Assembly (NCBI RefSeq): GCF_025370935.1
Contig: NC_133477.1
Location: forward strand, 19,148,588 to 19,212,587
DNA: 64,000 nt
Direction: 5' to 3'
Source of the DNA: Choristoneura fumiferana
Taxonomy: Eukaryota > Arthropoda > Insecta > Lepidoptera > Tortricidae
A program made the position numbers and the translations under genes. Below, piece by piece: positions 10,025 to 20,291 of this stretch; the stretch's first letter is position 1; each line of letters opens with the position of its first letter. The notes under the pieces were generated by a model that saw only the letters and a list, made by a program, of their open reading frames with translations, did no database searches and was not told where the DNA came from.

Positions 10025-10248
10025 CTATAGTCCAAAATCAACCTCATACAGCCTGTACACATTGGGGCAGTATTTTCTGGCCAGCTTGGCGTATGGCGAG
10101 TCCGGATGCACTTTCAAATGGCTGGTTAGTTTGTTCCAAACGTGAAAGACGTAGGGGATTTCTTCGTCGACGTCGCCAGGCTTGAAATAGAGGCTGGCAT
10201 TCGAATAAATGATGGGGTAGAAGAACTGAGGCCCGTAGACTTCGAATC
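10025..10248 (-). CDS. alpha-1,4-glycosyltransferase (A4GALT/alpha4GT family), last exon
   Basis: The exon follows a TTTTTTTTCCAG acceptor and starts with two bases that complete a Gly codon from exon 2. It then encodes 73 residues from FEVYGPQFFYPIIYS through YVFHVWNKL and YAKLARKYCPNVY to ...DFGL and TAG at 10027-10025. The FYPI... and HVWNK motifs are the conserved C-terminal signature of the A4GALT family (Golgi type II enzymes adding an alpha-1,4-linked Gal or GalNAc to a glycolipid core; in insects chiefly GalNAc on arthro-series glycolipids). The junction with 12978-13102 reads ATCD-G-FEVYG in frame. No frame damage. Whether the donor sugar is Gal or GalNAc cannot be decided from sequence. 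Confidence 0.9.
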
Positions 10249-11229
10249 CTGGAAAAAAAAGATGTATTAATGTCGGGCTGTCTGAGATTTTAAGTGAGGT
10301 CAGTTTCAGCGGATTATATTCAGAGATTTCCGTAAATTCTCAATCTTTATGAGGGTTGACTAGTACGATTGGGAGGAGGCTGGGATCGTGTTCCTCGTGA
10401 TCCTCCCCTAAGACCACCGCTGGCTTCTCAAAAAAGGAAATCTTGTATCGTACCGTCTCGTTCGCTATAGTAATTAAATTAGAGCGAGAGCTACAATTAC
10501 TAGAGCGAACTTTGATTTTCAATAACAATGCAGCTTTATTTAACGATTTTTTTTTTAGTGGCTGTATACGTTAAAACAGACTAGTGAGGTCTACAGCTCC
10601 TACTGCTAGTTAGGTCTGAACTAATGACAATTTTTGGCGAAGAATCGACACGTCAAGGTCACGCCGGCTATTCCTGCAAGCTCTGTCTTATTATAGATCT
10701 AGCACTGTCCACCGGTATCGGGAACGGGAAGTGCTACGAAATGTTGTTGAAAACCACTTACTTGCCTTGCCTGAATTTAGCAAAAAAAATTTCGACACCG
10801 ATTTAAAAAAACCGGACAAGTGTGTGTCGGACTCGCACAGCGAGGGCACAGTGCGAGGGTTGTGTACTTTTTAGGTATCTATGATATCCAGGGAGCGTAA
10901 CTTTGGTGCCGATGACAGACGTACGACGTCAAGCTATATACTTACAGTGTTTTTATCCAGACCTCTTTAGTTTACTGATATAACCGATGTCATATAGAAC
11001 GTAGTCAATTTTCATGGATGGTTTTGGGAGTTGGAATTGCCAGAAGTTTTACGCAAAGAACTATCTTTAAAGTCATCGCCATAAAAAAAAATACATGAAG
11101 AAAGGTTTTGCTCCAGGTTCGGTTATGAGGATTATGATTTTATGACTAGTAGGAGTAGTAGGTACAACGCCAATTTGTAACTGGCGGCCCGCGTGGCGGG
11201 AGATTCGAGTGTTATATTGCCCTGAGTGT

Positions 11230-11390
11230 GTGTGTACCAATCAGCCAAACATGTGGTCTACCACCCTGAAGTTGATAATCGTTTGCATTTCATAAAACAA
11301 TAATGCTAATCTAATGCCAATAGACGTGTCTGTCAACTTGAAAGTTGGAATTTAGCGACATATTCATTTGACAGGAACTTAATTATTATA
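11230..11390. repeat. uninterrupted copy of the 5163-5510 element
   Basis: Contains GGTCTACCACCCTGAAGTTG and TTAGCGACATATTCATTTGA, with the two parts directly adjacent. It acts as the empty-site reference for the hAT MITE at 5269-5445. Near 11304 it has a short internal duplication (AATGCTAATCTAATGCCAAT). Confidence 0.65.
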
Positions 11391-11848
11391 TTAAGAATCA
11401 TTGCAGTGTTGTAATTTTGTTTTAACAATATCCTATAATAATATATGTTACTTCACGTCATAATGACGTCACTCGTCACTTGCACCAGTTACGCTCCATG
11501 AATATCCAATATTAGCAGAGCCGCTTTCCTGAGCAAAAGATTGAGAGTATGAGATCATTTTAGATGTTTATTGATTTAGAGACAAAAAAATAAGATATTC
11601 AGACATTCCAATACTCCCTATTGGCTCTTATAGCAGAGCCAATATTGGCTTAGCTACCTTCATACCAAATTTCAGTTTCTAGGACAATCGGAAGTACCCT
11701 AAGTATATGTTTTTCCGTGACGGCAAACTGTATGAAATGAAAACACTTATTTTAATGCCTGTATCTTTTGTTTGCGATTTTTTTTAATTTTTGTTACTTT
11801 TTAATTTAAAAAAAAAGTTCTTTCGCCACTACATTTAATTAACTTTAG

Positions 11849-11895
11849 TCGACCGGATAGCCAAGTGGTTAGAGCACCTGAACATGGTCAGAGCC
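11849..11895 (+). repeat. tRNA-like SINE head (A box only)
   Basis: GACCGGATAGCCAAGTGGTT followed by AGAGCACCTGAAC resembles the 5' half of a tRNA, with a pol III A box (TAGCCAAGTGG). The sequence then diverges and no B box (GGTTCGAATCC-like) follows. It is a truncated tRNA-derived SINE rather than a tRNA gene. Confidence 0.55.
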
Positions 11896-12110
11896 GTAAA
11901 TGTAATGTAAAAACTTTTTGACAAACGTTCCAATTAATAATTAAAACAAATAGAAATCCTTGTTCTTAATGCAGACTATAACCTAGTTTTGTTGAGGAGA
12001 CATGATCAATTACGTCTTTATGTGGCTAATTACCCACAATTAGTGTGAGTAGACGCTAGACACATTTAAAACAGCAAATGTGGTTGACTGTATAGTTGGT
12101 AACTATGTAG

Positions 12111-12252
12111 GTACAGTCACCAGAACCAATATCTGACACAACAAGCGTGCATAAATATCTGATACAATACAACTCTATTTCTAGGGCCGATAGGACGTGC
12201 CACATATTTACGCGCGCTCTGCTATCGCAGATATTAATTCAGGTGACTCTAC
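12111..12252. mobile_element. GTACAGTCACC MITE
   Basis: Ends GTACAGTCACCAGAACCAAT and CAGGTGACTCTAC, with AATATCTGACACAAC and GCAGATATTAATTC as inner arm fragments. A related partial copy is at 8905-9037. Confidence 0.7.
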
Positions 12253-12393
12253 GTACAGTCAACGTCATAAGTGATCACTTTTGCACCTTTTCAATTTATT
12301 TGTCAATTATGTTTGAAAAGCCATACGAAATTGTGTAACGACTGAAAGCGACAAGGTACAGAAATGATCCCTTATTTATGACGTTAACTGTAC
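12253..12393. mobile_element. GTACAGTCAACGTCATAA MITE, abutting the previous one
   Basis: Ends GTACAGTCAACGTCATAAGT and TTATGACGTTAACTGTAC, inner GTGATCACTTT and GAAATGATCCC. It begins at the base after the neighbouring MITE, so the two share the target site between them. Confidence 0.7.
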
Positions 12394-12977
12394 TCATTAT
12401 GTATGTATCATTTATACACTTTTTTTAAGTCACGGTCGGTTATAATTTTTATTTTTTTTTAAAAAAACTTCAGTCAAAGGAGGATGCTATGAATAACAAT
12501 TTATTCGCGGGAGGAGATTATGTTTAATTTGAAAGCATAGAAACATGCCTCAAAGAAGCACTGGAAATGAACGTATTCTGTACCGGCAAAATGATACAAA
12601 CGTGGATCCACTTTAACCTCCTAAGACTTTCAATTTTAAACTTTATGTCAATCATGAAAAAATTACATTTGGTTTGAACAATATGTTCATAATTTTGTAC
12701 GCGGGTTCTTAGTTAAAAGGCTAAGGTAGACATGACGACATCTACATCTATGTATAGATACATCAAAACAGCGCACAAAGTTTGTTCACAGCGCGGATTT
12801 GTGAACCTTTTAGTGAAACTACAAACTGTTAGCTTGTTGACATCCGTGACAGGGGTTATGTCAAAGTAATATTGATGATTGATGCGCCGCGCGTTTTGTT
12901 CCAAACAGCCAGTCTAGTGCCGTAAGGTACATAGATGTCAATGCATGAAGAAGAATGGCTGGTTATTATTAACTCAC

Positions 12978-13102
12978 CGTCGCACGTAGCAATAGACATG
13001 GAAGTAGGCTTGACGCCGACGCAACGCTCAGTAAGCACGCGCGTTATCACGCCAGGCCCGTTGTGGCCCCACACGTCGCCGCGGTACTTCGATTTCATAT
13101 CT
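12978..13102 (-). CDS. alpha-1,4-glycosyltransferase (A4GALT/alpha4GT family), middle exon
   Basis: A 125-base exon between acceptor TTGTCCCCAG and donor G|GTGAGT. It supplies the third base of a split codon, then DMKSKYRGDVWGHNGPG, then VITRVLTERC and SMSIATCD, and ends in phase 1, matching the last exon. W-G-H-x-G-P with the following hydrophobic helix and Cys is the hallmark central motif of the A4GALT family, located after the DXD segment. Upstream, the phase-2 donors of exons 1a (AC|GTAAGA) and 1b (AG|GTAAGA) both fit this acceptor, giving ...ADAAI(T/R)-DMKSKY. This is the only copy of this exon I can find in the window, and it lies 18.3 kb downstream of the nearest first exon. Confidence 0.9.
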
Positions 13103-13164
13103 CTGGGGACAAAACAATCAATATTCAGCTTGATTAAGAACAAAAATTACAATTATTTACCTAC

Positions 13165-13390
13165 AGTCAAAATATAACAAACGGGACTTATCACGCTAAA
13201 ACACACGAGCAATATTTACCTCGACGTTTCTACCACATTAAAGTGGCCGTGGTCACGAGTAGACTCCTCTACTCAACCACTCAACTCAGTCTATTCGTAG
13301 TGGCCACGGCCACTGTAATGTGGTCGAAACGTCGAGGTAAATATTACGCATGTTTTTAGCGTGATAAGTCCCGTTTGTGGTATTTTGACT
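13165..13390. mobile_element. foldback MITE with long arms (about 90 bases)
   Basis: Ends AGTCAAAATATAACAAACGG and CCGTTTGTGGTATTTTGACT; arms continue TTATCACGCTAAAA / TTTTAGCGTGATAA and TATTTACCTCGACGTTTC / AAACGTCGAGGTAAATATT to a GTGGCCGTGG/CCACGGCCAC core. A single right arm recurs at 14431-14541. The element begins about 60 bases upstream of the middle glycosyltransferase exon. Confidence 0.85.
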
Positions 13391-13504
13391 ATTAGTGAAA
13401 ATCACGAAAGTTTAAAATGTTATAAGTATTTAGATTTACCTGATGATCGATAAATTTAATGATTGTTTTTGAACACATTATACAAGTAGAGGGTTTATGA
13501 TTAG

Positions 13505-13620
13505 AGCTTGTGCGCACTAGCGTTTTAGCCGGCAATTAATCGCGGAGGTACCGCAGCGTGCTCGCCGCGTTTCCGCTCCGCCGAGAAACCGCCGGCAAAA
13601 ACGCTAGTGTGCACAAGCTC
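13505..13620. mobile_element. 116-base hairpin inside the composite
   Basis: Arms GAGCTTGTGCGCACTAGCGT and ACGCTAGTGTGCACAAGCTC, then TTTAGCCGGC / GCCGGCAAAA; the loop is GC-rich with several CGCG/CCGC words. Confidence 0.75.
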
Positions 13621-13699
13621 TTAGTGTGTAGATAAAGTTAATTAAGATAAAATAATGTATTCCATGCATTTTTCTTGGTCCCACAAGCCCACGACAATA

Positions 13700-13930
13700 T
13701 CAGTAGGAAGTAGGTAAGTCGGACAACTAAGTGGCAATGCGCAGGCATATAGCACGGATAACACGTTGGGACGTTTGGTTGGGACGTTGGGGCCAAAAAG
13801 TTCTCGAATGGAGACCGCCGATCGGCAAGCGCAGCGTAGGACGTCCACCAACGAGATGGACGGATGAGGGAGGCCTATATCCAACAGTGAATATCCTACG
13901 GCTGACATGATGATGATGATGATGAGATTT
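13700..13930 (+). repeat. RTE-clade LINE 3' fragment
   Basis: GTTCTCGAATGGAGACCGCC, CGGCAAGCGCAGCGTAGGAC, GTCCACCAACGAGATGGAC, GGGAGGCCTATATCCAACAG and GGCTGACATGATGATGATG are the nucleotide counterpart of the RTE C-terminal motif VLEWRP..GRRSVGRPPTRW..D seen at 41955 and 58868. It ends in an ATG/GAT microsatellite. Frame disrupted. Confidence 0.65.
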
Positions 13931-13934
13931 TGAG

Positions 13935-14239
13935 CTTGTCCAGAAAGGGCGAATTCGCCGCGATTCTCTCGCGCGTATTACGCGCGACCGTTGCGTCCAC
14001 AAGGTGCGTACCAACGCGCGAGCATTTGGGCACTCGATACGTGCACTCGCTCTAGAGTTCGCGCGTTAACTGGACGCAACAAAGCGTCCCTAGTATCTCG
14101 AGAGTCTGGCGTAGTGCACGCGATTTACGCGCGTATTTTGAATTCGCGCGATGCTTGTGGACGCGATGTATTGACGTCTAGTCTAGTACCTCGACCACGC
14201 GCGTATGAATTCGCGACGAATTCGCCCCTTCTGGACAAG
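13935..14239. mobile_element. CpG-rich foldback element (305 bases)
   Basis: Ends CTTGTCCAGAAAGGGCGAAT and ATTCGCCCCTTCTGGACAAG. The interior is dense in CGCG (GCGCGTATTACGCGCG, ACGCGCGAGC, GCGATTTACGCGCG), strikingly unlike the AT-rich surroundings. The open frames of about 100 codons on both strands come from the lack of A/T stop codons, not from a gene. Confidence 0.7.
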
Positions 14240-14430
14240 GTCTTTTGTGTTCCATGCATATTCCCTTGCCCTACAAAAATATTAGTAGGATAGGAAGTAG
14301 GATATAACATTTTAAACTTTCGTGATTTTCACTGATACTCGATACTCGAGATACGAGTGCCGGTAGTGATCAGATCAAGTGCGAGTAGTTCGAAGGACTC
14401 GCGCTGTTAGGCAGACTTGACATGCTACAC

Positions 14431-14541
14431 TTCAGTCTACTCGTGACCACGGCCACTGTAATGTGGTCAGAACGTCGAGGTAAATATTACTCGTGTGTTT
14501 TAGCGTGATAGATAAGTCCCGTTTGTGGTATTTTGACTAGG
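14431..14541 (+). repeat. single arm of the 13165 MITE family
   Basis: TCAGTCTACTCGTGACC, CACGGCCACTGTAATGTGG, ACGTCGAGGTAAATATTAC and GTGGTATTTTGACT match the right half of 13165-13390. The left half is missing. Confidence 0.7.
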
Positions 14542-16330
14542 AAGTAGGATAGCAAGTTGCATGGGCGGGCATATTTCATTGCATATTTAACAAAATTGCC
14601 CTCTAATTTTTAAAATACGCGACATGAAACATGTATTGCAGGCCTTCAATGCGGCAGTGAATTTCATAGGCGCATTGCATCTTTCTTTGAACTCGAAACA
14701 GTTTCATAGTTAATGGTCTCTGAGTGGGATCACAGTATACCTACACATTATACCCAGTAAGTAATCTAAGGACAAAGCGTTGATATCGTCCCCGGAAAAG
14801 CCGCATTAGCTTCCGTAGCTAATATGACGATGCGTCAAGCTAATATTTTTCTTGCATGAGGGTTGTATAAATATTTTTCTTCTTTTCTTGGCAATTTTCG
14901 TACATATACTGATTCAATGTGAATAAAAAGGGAGGAAAAGGGGTTCGTTCAAGTTTCATTTTTATTTTTCTTACGTAGTGCATGAGTTGCGTCAAATAGC
15001 AGTTGCATTAAAACTCTGTCTGTAGCCGGTGTCACAAATTGCTATTTCCGATTCCGATCTATGGATGTTCAGTCAAAGAAACTGAATAGCGTAGGTACCA
15101 GAGTGGAACCTTTGTGCTACTGATGTCATATTATATATACACTTCTAAACTACTAATAATTCTCAAGCAATCTTAGCCGCTATAATTTTCCTTCTGAATT
15201 CTGAATTTTTCAAATTTTTCCACCCAACAGTTTAGATTTTAGAGGGGGGGAATTTGCACTTTAAAGTTGAATATTTCGCAAACAGATCAGTGAATAGAAA
15301 AATTGTTTTAGCAACCCCCAATGGTTTTAAAAGACCTATCCAACGATACCCCACATTTAGCCATAATAAACTCCTCGTGCTTTCATCGCGCTTGACATTC
15401 ATATTTTACTTATTATTAGATCTGTTATAAAGTAGATGGATCCTTGAAACCGTGGTAACTTAGACTCGCAAGTCTTAGGACATACGATGATGGGAAAGAT
15501 GGACGCTAAGTCCTGAAATCAATTAAAAGAAGTCCAATCCGATTGTGTGACTGGATAACCGGCCATCTAGAGAACCATTTTGAGCGATGCACTCCACTAA
15601 GCAACCGACAAGGAGAACTTAAGAGCTAATATTAAAAGAATTCGCCGATGGCGTCACGATCCTTCGTAGTGAGATATCAAAGTTGAAGAGAGAGGTAGTA
15701 TATGATCGATATTCCAACTGTGACAATAACCTGTGAGCATCAAGGCTATTCCCATAATTAAAGTAATTACGTCGTCAAACCATGAACGTTCTAGATCGAT
15801 CAATACTTCGACGAGTCCAGCGTATGACGAGCGGTAAATAAGGCACAAGCGTTTGTTTATTTTATTTCTAAACGACTATCCATAGGAGTATATGCTTATG
15901 TTAAGCCATTAACTCCAGAGATTAAGGTGAAGCTTGATTCTGAATGTTTAGCATTGAATGGAAAATGATTCCTCCGTGTTCTCGTCATTTTGGTGGCATG
16001 TGGGAATGAAGTATTAAAAGTGTTAAGATAGGACTCATTTGTAGAGACATTGTCTTACTGCTTCTAACGTGTGAGTGTGACTCACCACATTTAGACAAAT
16101 TTCTGTAAGGCCCTGTTCCCAGGCCCATTATTCCAGTAAATTCGTTCCGTAGCAGGACACTGCGGTGCTCGATCAATCTCGTGATAGAATTGTGACACCG
16201 CAATATATCACTACTGGAACGATTTTACTGGGTAATGTCATGTTACTAGATTCATTTTACTGTTATAATGATAACGTAAACAAGGCAACCGTGTCGACTC
16301 CGTGTGATTTCGGGTTATAAGAATTACACC
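14542..16330. other. mostly unassigned, one repeat block
   Basis: 15190-15330 (TTTTCCACCCAACAGTTTAG, TTTGCACTTTAAAGTTGAAT) is the inverted counterpart of 43640-43780. The remainder, including open frames of 64-72 codons near 15654-16203, shows no recognisable protein. Confidence 0.4.
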
Positions 16331-16339
16331 TCTACATTT

Positions 16340-16440
16340 CTTCTGTGGATGTCGTAAGCGGCAACCGAGGACACAGTGACATAGGTTAAGGTATACCGTA
16401 GGCGACAGGCTAGCAACCTGTCACTATTGTACCGTTTTTG
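16340..16440 (+). repeat. RTE-like LINE fragment (untranslated part)
   Basis: TGGATGTCGTAAGCGGCAAC, GTAGGCGACAGGCTAGCAAC and CTGTCACTATT resemble the leader region of lepidopteran RTE elements. Recognition is from general familiarity with the family, so confidence is limited. Confidence 0.4.
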
Positions 16441-17164
16441 TAAAACTTAAAACCTAAAATTGCTAAAAGTGGCAGAACAAAGCGATCCTATAAGGGTTCC
16501 GTTTCCGCTAACTGAGGTAAGAAGAACGCCAAAAATTAAGCAGCCCTGGTGCACACAAAATAAAGATATTTTTAGCATGACAGTGCAACTAACGATTCAT
16601 CGCCGCTTAATTTGATACTATATAGGTAGGTCTATGTATACACGTCTAATTAACCTAGTAAATGAATACAAGTACTACTGATGAGGTCAATGATCCCATT
16701 TATCTCGTCAAGACATCCAACTGCTCGTTGTCGCATTCGTTCATATACGGGTGTCGGATGTAGCTAATATTAGATATTTTAAGCTGGTCTGTTTTTATTT
16801 AAAGGCTTTGTAAGGCATTCGGGTTTTTTGTTTTATTTTTTTCATACCTTTTCGATGTTCTTATGAAAATGGTAGTTTTAAAGTGTTATATATAACACAT
16901 TTGAAATGGGCTAATTAACTAGTAACTTTAATTTGATACCCATGTGGGCAATTATTGTTATAGCGACCGACACTATGAGAAACCAATCTAATTCGATATC
17001 AATTGTAGGATCTTCAAGGTTCATTATCACAATCATGATTGCCGAGCGAATATGCGAATTGAGGCGCCCTGGTGATGACCTCATACAATAATCAACAGAA
17101 ACGATGCATATAATCAAAACACGAATGTATTCTATGGCGAGAAACGTGGAAATTCGCCGGAGAA

Positions 17165-18110
17165 CTAAAACCGACATAGCTGGAAGAATACACAAGTTGA
17201 AGTAGCAATGGGCGGGCCACATGGCCACATCGCTCGAAGAACAGATAAATAACAGTTGTCGTTCATTGTGGCGTTCTTGTTCAGCAGTGGATGTCTGCCG
17301 ATGACTCTAGTTCTAGTTTGTCAATTGGTGCAAATGGAAAATCGTCCACTTGAATTGACCATTTTGAATTTGAACCAAAATTAATATCAGCCAACGTGAA
17401 TTTTGTCAAAATGTAATTGTGCTGAAAAATATTTAAATAAATTTTTTTTTGTTGTAAATTAATTAAACCCAAATGGAATATTGTCCATTATAAATTAGGA
17501 GCAAAATTAAATAAGTAATAAGTGAATGTTGTTCAAATCAAGTCTTAACTTAACATGTAGGCCCAAACAAAACAAATGATTTCGGGTGGAACTTATTTGC
17601 AATTCGTCATATTTCTGAGTTTACAAGTGGTCGCTTTTTTTCCGGCATACATCAAATTTGTCAATTTACTATAGGACAAGGTTCTATTTTCGACGATATT
17701 CAGGATGGACAATTTTCCTTGTTGATGTATTTAAAATTGTCATTTTCCTGCTTTGACGAATAATTTCGAGTGGACAACTCCAATTGCACCAAATGACAGT
17801 AAATCGTTCAATTGAATGAATGAAATGAAGTGACGAATATATCGCACCCCCAGATCAACAGTGCATCAACTCAAAATAATGCACCATTTAAATCTAGACG
17901 TTCTAGAGATAAAATTAAGTGTAAATTAAAATGATACATTATTTTGAGTTAATGCATATAGGTGGCAAGTGAAGATATCGCGAGGGTTGCTGGCAACCGG
18001 TGGAAGCGGCGAGTTGTCGTTCATTGTGGCGACCTGGCGACTGGGAGGGGAGTGAACAGTGGTAGAGGGCTTCCCGTCCACTGACTTGTTCCAGCTGATG
18101 ATATTTCTGT
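17165..18110 (+). repeat. old RTE LINE tail split by an AT-rich insert
   Basis: 17165-17300 (CCGACATAGCTGGAAGAATA, GCAATGGGCGGGCCACATGG, TCGCTCGAAGAACAGATAA, GTTGTCGTTCATTGTGGCG) and 17990-18110 (GCAACCGGTGGAAGCGG, GTTGTCGTTCATTGTGGCG) match the RTE tails at 41955-42188 and 58868-59110. Between them, 17315-17820 is an AT-rich segment with weakly inverted ends (TGTCAATTGGTGCAAATGG and CCAATTGCACCAAATGACAG), probably a separate element. All coding capacity is lost. Confidence 0.5.
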
Positions 18111-18840
18111 TCTGACTAAATACCTATTTGCCACTTAAGATATTAACTTTTTGAAAAGTATTTTATTAGTAACAAATGAATGGATCTATGTTGTCTGATA
18201 AATAAATAAAATATATATTAGGTATATAGTGTGGCTTATTTTAAAAGTGTATCAGTTACAGTATCTAATTGAACTACTATCTCGAGTGGATAAGCCCCTA
18301 CTAACTTTTTTTTTTTATTAGTTGAAATAAATGAATTAGGTAATTCATTAAATTTGGTTCATTAGTTACTTAGTTCATAATCATTATTTTCATTATGATA
18401 AGAAAAATGCTCAATATTTGCATTACAATTGCAAGTTATTTGAGCGTCGATAAGTTTGGGGAGACCTTTTGTTTATAGTAGGTACCTATCTGTTTACATA
18501 AATTAGGTTTTTATTAAGTACTGAAAATAAATGACCGAACGATGGACATGATTCTCATTCATGCATAGGTCGCAAGGTTTTTGAGAGTTTAGACCGTTTC
18601 ATAATTTAACAAATATTTTTGCGTATGGAACTAGAGTACCTACCGCAATGCTGGTGAACTGTAAAGTTTTATGCCGAAAGAGCCGCAAGTTCCCGTGCCC
18701 CCGTGCCCAGATATAGACCAAGGATCTGGCCTTAAACTATGAAGTGCAAAATTGGGTGTCTATTTGTTTAACGTAACTTTTTATTCTTTTCATCACACTT
18801 GCTCGTAAACAGTGTCGTAACATGCAGGCTACCTTGGCTG
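18111..18840. other. AT-rich, nothing assigned
   Basis: No repeat partner, hairpin or exon-like frame noted on either strand. Confidence 0.4.
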
Positions 18841-18954
18841 CAACCCCAAATAAAACCCTCGACCTTAATGTGCTTGTCATGAAACCCGTGGTCGGTAAAT
18901 GAGTCATTGCACGTACAAATTTTGTTGTAATGAAGCCCAAGGTCGGTAAATGAG

Positions 18955-19149
18955 TCAGGGCCCGTACTGATGGTGCTGCGCGCGCTGCAGCGCATGGCGA
19001 AGCAGCAGGACCACATGCACACGCGGCTCAGGCACATGCTGAGGCAGGGGGAAGGGGCCGCTGCCAAGAGCGCAGCCTATGATATCGCCAATATTTTGAA
19101 GAATTATATTTTTTCTTTTAGAAATATAAAATTTTACTCGCAAATGTGA
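18955..19149 (+). other. unassigned exon-like open segment
   Basis: After a possible acceptor (TGAGTCAG|GG) a plus-strand frame runs GPVLMVLRALQRMAKQ, then HMHTRLRHMLRQGEGA and AYDIANILKN to a TGA at 19147-19149. The first two thirds are GC-rich against an AT-rich background, and the translation is a plausible basic amphipathic helix. I do not recognise the protein and no neighbouring exon fits. The 5' flank contains a two-copy tandem repeat of AAGGTCGGTAAATGAGTCA-like units (about 18885-18955). It could be an orphan exon or a decayed transposon ORF. Confidence 0.3.
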
Positions 19150-19159
19150 TGAAAAACAT

Positions 19160-19280
19160 TTTATGTCGCACGGGCGGTACTAGAATTACGAACATCGACT
19201 CATTAAAGCCCTCAGTCTTCGACTTCGGGTTTTTAATAGACTCTCGTTCGTAATTCCTTATTTACCGCCCTTAAGACACA
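19160..19280. mobile_element. small foldback with GGCGGTA ends
   Basis: GGGCGGTACTAGAATTACGAAC and GTTCGTAATTCCTTATTTACC pair across a loop containing CATTAAAGCC/GGGTTTTTAATAG. About 110 bases, non-coding. Confidence 0.5.
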
Positions 19281-19489
19281 ATGTACTATTAATGTTCTTG
19301 TTCCGTGGCTTAACCTTGAAACCGATACCCCACAATATAGGGTTAGTCGAGAGAAAAAATAAAATATCACCTCCACTTTACATCAATGAGAGGTACCATA
19401 AAACAAACTTGTTTTTATTGTACCAATGTCGGCGTGACTGATATGTATATTCATGACAAATTACAGATTTCTAGTACTAACGGTCTCTG

Positions 19490-19570
19490 AGCTTACCCGC
19501 AGACAGACATACAGACGGACAGACATGGCGAAACTATAAGGGTACCTAGTTGACTACGGAACCCTAAAAA
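19490..19570 (+). repeat. dispersed repeat tail (CGGAACCCTAAAAA)
   Basis: CAGACAGACATACAGACGG, CGAAACTATAAGGGT and CTACGGAACCCTAAAAAG match the tail at 655-765. Confidence 0.6.
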
Positions 19571-19862
19571 GTTAATACATACCTACTACCTATTTACATA
19601 ATAAATTGCGGACCTCTTAGACTCTGTTACCGTACATAATAATTTTAATTCTTCATTATCTTTTTAACACGAGTTAGGCCATTAGTTTCTTAATCAAATT
19701 AACTTCATTTAACCTGTTAAATTTCTCCTTAATACAACTGAAATAAAAGATACGTAACACGGTATAGCTACTAGAATGATATTACTCGTGTGAACACCCG
19801 AATTAAGTGCGAGTGAGCTAGCTAGATGTTTTGTCTGCGCATACGCAGCTGGCGTTGTTTGC

Positions 19863-20063
19863 GTGAGCGTCCGGATGATGTCATTGACCTTCAACGGCCT
19901 TGAATTCGGAGGCACTTCCTACAAACCCTTCGTAAGCTGGGCCCGCGATACAACCATCTATCAGGAAGCTTGGGTAGCAAAACTTGCAAAACACAATTTC
20001 AAAAAACTTGTAGTTGAATTTGGACAAACTGGGACAATTCGTTTCCAAAACAAGACGCAGTAA
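19863..20063 (+). other. open frame of unknown status
   Basis: A 66-codon ATG frame containing GGTSYKPFVSWARD and KLAKHNFKKLVVEFGQTG. The second stretch is vaguely like the LVVQIG(R/Q)G segment of ALG13-type glycosyltransferase subunits, with a Gly-Thr-Ser stretch at roughly the right distance upstream. The conserved N-terminal VGTT motif is missing and there are no clear splice sites. It could be an exon remnant or chance. I do not assign a function. Confidence 0.2.
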
Positions 20064-20194
20064 CCAGACTAGCAATATTTCAATTAAGTTATTAGAGATA
20101 TTACTTAAAAAATATATAAAAGTAGCGCACGAATTTTTAAATGCCAATTTTTTTAATAAAGTAGTGCGATTTAAGAACCCACGATGTTACTTAC

Positions 20195-20291
20195 GCGTTA
20201 CGCGTGGGAACTATGGCCCAAGCCCTCTTGTTCTGAGAGGAGGCCTGTGCCCAGCAGTGGGACGTATATAGGCTGGGATGATGATGATGAT
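20195..20291 (+). repeat. LINE/SINE-type tail (AGCAGTGGGACG...GATGATG)
   Basis: ACGCGTGGGAACTATGGCCC, GAGAGGAGGCCTGTGCCC, AGCAGTGGGACGTATATAGG and a GATGATGATG end. Same family as 1335-1535 and 8625-8690; inverted copies at 55139-55258 and 58181-58328. Confidence 0.65.

Larger units (their letters stand above)
10249..12977 (-). other. intron between glycosyltransferase exons 2 and 3
   Basis: Runs from donor GTGAGT (12977-12972) to the acceptor TTTTTTTTCCAG at 10249. It contains a CGGACAAGTGTGTGTCGGAC repeat fragment (10810-10870), a copy of the 5163 family (11230-11390), a tRNA-like SINE head (11849-11895) and two adjacent foldback MITEs (12111-12393). I see no extra exon. Confidence 0.7.
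13394..14332. mobile_element. composite nested foldback element
   Basis: Outer inverted ends AGTGAAAATCACGAAAGTTT and AAACTTTCGTGATTTTCACT (14313-14332), extending to AAAATGTTATA/TATAACATTTT. Inside lie, in order: a hairpin 13505-13620, an RTE tail 13700-13930 and the CpG-rich foldback 13935-14239. A direct repeat (TTCCATGCAT...AGTAGGAAGTAGG near 13660-13715 and 14251-14300) flanks the inner insertions. Confidence 0.65.

Noticed and set aside
11849..11920. Possible tRNA gene
   Set aside because: Only the A-box half is tRNA-like; no anticodon arm, B box or 3' acceptor strand follows. Better read as a SINE head.
13727..14310. Overlapping 60-100-codon frames on both strands
   Set aside because: They lie in an RTE tail and a CpG-rich palindrome, where stop codons are rare by composition.
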